From Phallus indusiatus (taxonomy: Eukaryota; Basidiomycota; Agaricomycetes; Phallales; Phallaceae): DNA of 64,000 nucleotides. A model generated the notes under the pieces. That model was not told where the DNA came from. It worked only from the letters and a program-made list of their open reading frames with translations, and made no database searches. The stretch is taken from positions 744,001-808,000 of the forward strand of contig JAQFWX010000003.1 of NCBI GenBank assembly GCA_027605045.1, read 5' to 3'. Shown here piece by piece: positions 59,014 to 64,000 of this stretch (position 1 is the stretch's first letter; every line of letters begins with the position of its first letter). Both the position numbers and the translations under genes were made by a program.

Positions 59014-62000
59014 TTAGAAAGGATTTAAAGGCACATGCCCGAGTTTCACAATCCATTCATTCGAATTTCCTTTCGTCGATTGTAAACCATCCCACCTGAT
59101 AAGAAAATCAGTAATCCGTCCATCAATAAGACAGGAGAAGGACCACCAACCTAGTCTGGTTTACTAGCAAATCGACTTTCCTGTACCCCTTTCGTAATTC
59201 CCTCGCTTTTACACGTTCCGGACCTACTGAATCGAAACTCTGGGGTCCGAAAACACCAGCAGCTCGCATCTCAAAAACCCGAATAGCGAGCCGTTGGTGC
59301 ATGATGTCCAACGAGTCAAATTCAGACGGTTCAGCCGGGGACCTTAACATCTTGCCAAAAGCCCGAATAACGTCCATGCATTTTATGTATTTTTTTCGCG
59401 ATGTCGGAGTCACCTCTACTTCCCAATACTTGGCGTTTGGGTGCGAATTCTGCATTCGGGATCGTTGTGGAACAGGTGAGCGAAGGAGGAGACGCATATG
59501 CGTCGTCGGGGGTGAGGTTGCCGGTTCTATCAAAAGGTGAGTATGTTAACACCAATTATTAAAAAAACTGTGAAGTCCACCAAACCTACCTTTTAGAAGT
59601 TTTAGCATTGCTGCTGTGTCTACATCTGACATGGGTGGTAAGGATTGGTGTCTAACATCCCAATGAAGTCGAGCAGGACGAAAGATGGTTGCTGTACGCA
59701 GAAGTGGGTGAATAACCGGACGCGGCAAGTGCGAAAGATCCGCTGCGGGTGCTGGTGCTGCTGCTTAAATTAGAAATCACAAAACAAAAGCCAATTATAT
59801 CAGGAAGTAAAATATTTACTTTCTCGAACTCGTGTTTTAAACACTGCCAAGTTCTTCATTTGCGGTAAATTCCAGTTCATACTCAAATTTGAGTCGGCTC
59901 GAACACGCTTAGGACCGGTGTCTTGAACAACTTCGACCGTTCCGATCCCAGGAACATCGGTAACCTGAGTAATTCTCGCCTTGCGTCTCGGTCTTAACCC
60001 CGAATTCAGTTTGAACAATTTTCCCATGCCAAATGTCGTCGTAGGCCATTTCCACTTGAGAGGTCTATTCCGCGATGCCCTATTCGTGGCTGCGTGGTCA
60101 TCTTCGATTTGCACAGGGTGGATGGGTGCACGTGTATGACGATCACGCATGGTTTGGCTGACACGACTACTACGGCTGCTACGTCGACTTTGTCTCGATT
60201 GAGATTTTCTGCTATGCCTGCTATGTCTACTCGCGCTCCGGCTTCTTTGATTTGGAACCGCATCTAAATTTGAATAATGAGACGCTCTCCGAGTGATAAC
60301 GGCGGGAGAAGATCTGTCATTGGGAGAACGATTCCTCACAGGTGTGCTTCTATTAGGAACGTCATCGTGGCTGTTAGCTGGAATACGTGATCGCCTCAGA
60401 CCAACGGGGCGAGTTAAGTAGTTATCTTGTGTTGGTCCATCAACTCGAGCTCCGATTTTATTTGGACGAAAAATTTTATGATGAGGCACATAATTTCCTA
60501 TTAATCGTCCGAAACGCTTCTTGTTTACCTTGGAGAAGGGCACGTCTTTATGGGGGCCGGCTTCTCCGGGTATTGGAGTGTCTAGCCTTTGTGGGTATGC
60601 AATGGGTGTCGGCACTGGAATAGGAGCCGGCATTGGGATGGCTGCAGACGAGGTTACAGATGGTGGTGGTGCTTGGCGACTGAGACTGCGGGATGGAGGC
60701 CGGGTTCTACTACTGCTATAATTTGAACTTGGTTCGGATGAAGGCCTTGAGTCATATGCTCGCCCCGCTGAAGGCTCCGACCACGATTGACGGATTGATG
60801 AGACATTCTACTTTGACTTCTATTCCTAACCACTTCAGGCTCGGGACTGGTTGATCTCCCTGTTAGTCCATTAAGGGGATGACCTTCTCTCACGCTAGGG
60901 CCAGCGTTCGAATCGATTGTCGCAACACTGGGAGAATTGTCCATAGGCAAGGCCATCTGCGACGGTGCACGCGACCTAGAAGGAGAACGTGTGAGAGGCT
61001 TTGGGCCGGCCGAAACCGGATGCACACCATCAGGGGGTATGAAGGGTAATCTGGATGGTGGACGGGAGGGCGGGCGCGACGGAGGACGTTGATGGGGATG
61101 TGAACGGTCTTGAGGGACGATACTCCTTGAAAAAACCGAACCCGAGGGGACAGCGGAGGAACGATGTGGGTGTTGTGAAACTGGGGCTATGTTGGATCGT
61201 CGGGAAGCCGACGATGGCATGACACGCGAGGATCTCGTTCGGGAACCAGTGTAACCGACATAGCCTGAGGGTACGGGGACAACGATATCGGTGACCATAT
61301 TGGGATCACTGTTAGGAAAATTTCGAGTTGTTTCTGGCTCATCCGGGAGGGCGAGTTGGCGATAAGGAGAGCGTGGACGAGGTCTGGGACGACTTGTATG
61401 TGTGGAAGGAGCCTGGTGACGATGGCTACTGGCAATGCTTCTTGCTACCGAGGGAGGTTTCCTAGCAGAGACGGTGTTGCTGTTTCTGACTGAATCTTGA
61501 GCCTTTCTCCGATTGCTGTATTGACTTGCACGGTCCGACTCTCCATTTTGGTAATGCCGTGGAGGGGGAGGCACGTATGGAGTAGATTGGCGAGAATGAC
61601 GGTATTCGCCCAAATTGCTGCTTGGAGCTAGCACGCGAGCACTGGCACGAGAAGACCTTGACATATTAAAAGTGGATAGGTTTGGGTCAATATTATTTTC
61701 GTTAGAAAGCGGAATATTTGTTCTTGATGCTGCTCCCTCTTTTGTTGTTGAGGCTAGCCGTGGCGTCACGAGCGAAGTTGCCTGAGTCTTTCGTGACTTG
61801 AGTACTGTTGTGTCAGAACTTTGATCATTCAAATTACGGTTCTAATAAAGAAAAACGAAGAACAATGATGATTTATAAAGTTGACGTTTTCAGCTGAAGT
61901 TGAATTATATACTCACGTAATAATGGCTCGTTCCTGACGCGGACGGTTTAGCTGAATAGCGTAATTGGCGCCGCAAGTCTTGGGCGGAGCCCATTACTGG

Positions 62001-62018
62001 GATGTTGACCAACGACAT
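59014..62018 (-). CDS. DUF6699-domain protein with long Ser/Arg-rich N-terminal region
   Basis: The start MSLVNIPVMGSAQDLRRQLRYSAKPSASG at 62018 opens a protein of roughly 900 residues. The first 700 are disordered and rich in Ser, Arg and Pro, including RPPSRPPSRPPSRLPF and SR/RS clusters (ASRHSRHSRKSQSRQSRRSSRSS). The C-terminal domain (VIHPLLRTATIF, LHWDVRHQSLPPM, LIEPATSPPTTHMRLLL, YWEVEVTPTSRKKYIKCMDVIRAFGKML) fits DUF6699, a basidiomycete-rich domain of unknown function. A last intron joins VDLLVNQTR to WDGLQSTKGNSNEWIVKLGHVPL, ending at 59014. It is divergent from the GW/WG-repeat gene. The RS-rich region suggests RNA or splicing-factor contacts, but only by analogy. Confidence 0.7.
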
Positions 62019-62437
62019 TTGGAGCACAGTTGAGGTTAGCTGAACAAGCTGTAGGCCATCGTTTAACGTGCCAACGTTTATTGCGTTTATGTCTCTCCTA
62101 TCATTATTCCCGAGTCCTTTTTTTGAGCGCTCGGCGCTCGACGTTGCTGATGATGTGTGTGTTGGATCATTGATGACTAATGATTCTTAAGCCACGTGAC
62201 TTTCATAATAAGCAAGGCTCAAGCAGTGTCACGGCACGAGTTTTGATTCCACACGACAAACAGCGCGGAACCAAAGAAAACGAAATCTGTTTGGTCTGGT
62301 TTTCTTTTCTTCTTTTTCTTTTATTCTGAGATGAGATCAAAGCCGGCATACAGCACATAAAAGCACACACACGCACGCATCTTTATTCTGCTGTGCTATT
62401 CAGCCCATATAGCCCATATCATACAATAACAATAACA
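62019..62437. promoter_or_regulatory. Divergent promoter, DUF6699 gene / GW-repeat gene
   Basis: 419 bp between divergent ATGs. CACGTGAC lies at 62193-62200. A strong pyrimidine tract (TTTTCTTTTCTTCTTTTTCTT and similar, about 62300-62330) followed by a CACACACACGCACGCA run lies before the right-hand gene, typical of fungal core promoters. Confidence 0.5.
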
Positions 62438-64000
62438 ATGCCTTCTGTGTTCAACAGCCCTTACTACGATGACATCGACTGGAATCCCTCGACGGGAGCC
62501 ACGTCAAACAGAGACTTGCCCTATGGTGACAACAGCAATAATCGTCGTCGTCGTCGTGACGTTAGCCGTGGGTCCCAAGGAGCCAGAAACGCTTGGGGTT
62601 TGGAGGACAACATGAATGATGGTGCAACGTGGGGTGCTCCTGAAGGCACATCCGACGGTCCCGCAATGGACTCTCATCAGCCTTTTAGAGATCCTTTCTC
62701 TGGCTCCCACCGCACAGCCCAGCGACAGCCCCCTATCCATTCATCCAGGTCACTCAGCAATAGTCGGGGTGAGCGTCACATGAACCAGATTGGCAATATG
62801 AATGGCCACAATACGTATGATCACCCCCGCCGTAATAATGCTTATGACGGCAATGATGACGAAGACATTGAGGATGAGCCTTTCTTTCCTGAGGATGAGC
62901 TCGGCACCCCGCGCCCGCATCCTCAGTCTCATACTGCATCTACACATTCACAATACCCCCCTTATATGTACCCATACCCTTATGGCATGTATCCGCCCTA
63001 TCCACCACCACCTCAAGTGCCTTACGGATACCCTCCAAATATACCCCCACATTCTAACCCGGTTGGTAATGCCGCGTTTTTCCACACAGGTAGAGATGAA
63101 CGCCCCCCAAAAAAGATAATTCATCGAAGAAGAAGCGAAGACGACTTGGAGTTCGCAGCCAGGACCGGGAATGGCAATAGGAATGGATGGGTGAACTCTG
63201 GCGATACCAATGATTGGGATGGTTATAACAACGGCCGTGCAAGGGGTAACTCTAACGATGACGAGGCATGGGGTGACTCTAACAACAACGACAACTGGGG
63301 TGGCCCTAACAATAACGACAACTGGGGTGGCCCTAGAAATAACGACAATTGGGGCAATCCTAGTAACAACGACAATTGGGGTAACCCTAGTAATAACGAC
63401 GGATGGAGTTCCCAGAACGGCCATAACGACCAAGAACGGCGCTCCTGGAAGGACGGCAATAGAGTTAACGGATCCTTCCATCCTCAGAAAGCCTATGACC
63501 ACCAACGACGACATGTCTCTTCTCCCGCGTGGGGTAATACTCCCGCTGATCACAATGATGATGAAGGCGATTTAGAACCTGGTGAGATACGCATTAATTC
63601 GGATGGAAATGTCAGCCAAGGTGGATGGAACTCTTTTTCGCGTGAGCAGCATAGAAACAATAACAATTGGGGTACGACCGCAGACGACAATCTTGAGTCT
63701 CCTGGATCGGAAGTTTTGGCCCGTGAACTAGCTAATTTGCGATTTGATCAACCCCGGAATCATTCACATCGTCAGTATAATTCCTCTATTCCAGATCTTG
63801 TTGATCAGGAACAAGGTGGTGGGACACCAAGGCGTGATCCTGTATGGGGCTCAGACGAAACCATAACTCCATTCACCCAACCATATCCGAATGAACGTCC
63901 GATTTACACAAGAGATTCCGATCGGACACGTAGATTAAATCATCGGGGTACACACCCTTTCACTGCGAATGACCAATCCTTGGGCTCTTCTTATGCTACC
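62438..64000 (+). CDS. GW/WG-repeat low-complexity protein (partial, runs off window)
   Basis: ATG 62438 opens 521 codons without stop or intron to the window end. The N-terminus MPSVFNSPYYDDIDWNP is followed by an RRRRR patch, an acidic stretch (DGNDDEDIEDEPFFPEDE) and a Pro/Tyr-rich section (YPPYMYPYPYGMYPPYPPPP). A run of Asn/Asp-rich units contains WG or GW pairs. I count about ten WG (NAWG, TWG, AWG, NWG, VWG) and three GW (NGW, DGW, GGW). Five units around NNDNWGGP are spaced exactly nine residues apart. GW/WG repeats are Argonaute-binding hooks in animal GW182 and yeast Tas3. Here the function is only inferred. The C-terminus lies outside the window and could hold a folded domain. Confidence 0.75.
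   Translation, partial: MPSVFNSPYYDDIDWNPSTGATSNRDLPYGDNSNNRRRRRDVSRGSQGARNAWGLEDNMNDGATWGAPEGTSDGPAMDSHQPFRDPFSGSHRTAQRQPPIHSSRSLSNSRGERHMNQIGNMNGHNTYDHPRRNNAYDGNDDEDIEDEPFFPEDELGTPRPHPQSHTASTHSQYPPYMYPYPYGMYPPYPPPPQVPYGYPPNIPPHSNPVGNAAFFHTGRDERPPKKIIHRRRSEDDLEFAARTGNGNRNGWVNSGDTNDWDGYNNGRARGNSNDDEAWGDSNNNDNWGGPNNNDNWGGPRNNDNWGNPSNNDNWGNPSNNDGWSSQNGHNDQERRSWKDGNRVNGSFHPQKAYDHQRRHVSSPAWGNTPADHNDDEGDLEPGEIRINSDGNVSQGGWNSFSREQHRNNNNWGTTADDNLESPGSEVLARELANLRFDQPRNHSHRQYNSSIPDLVDQEQGGGTPRRDPVWGSDETITPFTQPYPNERPIYTRDSDRTRRLNHRGTHPFTANDQSLGSSYAT
63281..63415 (+). repeat. Five 27-nt in-frame repeats encoding NNNDNWGGP-like units
   Basis: Five consecutive 27-nt units encode NNNDNWGGP, NNNDNWGGP, RNNDNWGNP, SNNDNWGNP and SNNDGWSSQ. 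A degenerate unit (SNDDEAWGD) precedes them. Trp residues fall at codons 287, 296, 305, 314 and 323. The third-base changes between units indicate the array is old enough to have diverged while the peptide was kept. Confidence 0.85.

Noticed and set aside
62948..63553. 201-codon minus-strand frame rich in Val/Thr/Ile
   Set aside because: Antisense image of the Asn/Asp/Trp repeat region in the GW-repeat gene.
1..64000. CRISPR array, rRNA, tRNA or intact transposon
   Set aside because: No regularly spaced direct repeats, no tRNA-like cloverleaf or rRNA text and no transposase or reverse-transcriptase motifs noticed by eye. A tRNAscan or repeat search could still find a small one.

Overview
The window is nuclear DNA from a filamentous basidiomycete, most likely an Agaricomycete. 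The evidence is dense genes on both strands, almost all split by introns of about 45-75 nt with GT..AG borders (a few apparently GC..AG), very short intergenic gaps, and proteins of fungal or basidiomycete type: Pal1, ICE2, delta-8 sphingolipid desaturase, Spc7, bifunctional HIS7 and a DUF6699 protein. I could assign a product or family to about 28 loci. All assignments come from reading the translations and splice sites; no database search was run.

Layout. 0.4-10.2 kb: PEX10 (+), beta-carbonic anhydrase (-), gamma-tubulin complex GCP4 (-), RINT1/Tip20 tether (-), HIS7 (+). 10.5-15.1 kb: Pal1 (-) divergent from a cytochrome-b5 delta-8 sphingolipid desaturase (+), then ribosomal protein eL13 (-). 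15.8-22.4 kb: MetE C-domain-like protein (+), SDR (+), SH3BGR/glutaredoxin-fold protein (-), low-molecular-weight tyrosine phosphatase (+), ICE2 (-). 22.5-24.6 kb is a decayed segment with an HNH-family C-terminal fragment and a frame-broken relic that looks like the tail of an NF-X1/ZNFX1-type helicase. 24.9-29.9 kb: Sgt2 (-) divergent from PCM1 (+), then a Dug3-like glutamine amidotransferase (+). 29.9-32.2 kb has no recognisable gene but carries a 13-bp inverted repeat. 32.2-39.6 kb: kinesin-6 (+), MTQ2 (+), ALG10 (-), Mpv17/PMP22 (+). 39.8-50.1 kb: a Ser-rich coiled-coil protein (+), Spc7/KNL1 (-), NudE (-), MYND finger (+). 50.2-56.7 kb: Prp24/SART3 (-) divergent from fumarase (+). 56.7-59.0 kb is sparse, with one candidate small secreted peptide. 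59.0-64.0 kb: a DUF6699 protein (-) divergent from a GW/WG-repeat protein (+) cut by the window edge.

How they fit together. There is no biosynthetic cluster; these are mostly unrelated housekeeping genes. Four belong to mitosis or microtubules (GCP4, kinesin-6, Spc7, NudE). Two of those, kinesin-6 and Spc7, share a CACGTGAC plus ACGCGT promoter arrangement. Others serve secretion or the ER (RINT1, ICE2, Sgt2, ALG10), peroxisomes (PEX10, perhaps Mpv17) and translation or RNA (eL13, MTQ2, Prp24).

Most unusual points: a GW/WG-repeat protein with an exact 9-residue Trp periodicity that could be an Argonaute-hook platform; apparent 10-nt and 14-nt microexons; candidate GC..AG introns, one only 34 nt long; and one-base frame breaks in PEX10 and HIS7 that look like sequence errors or recent lesions.
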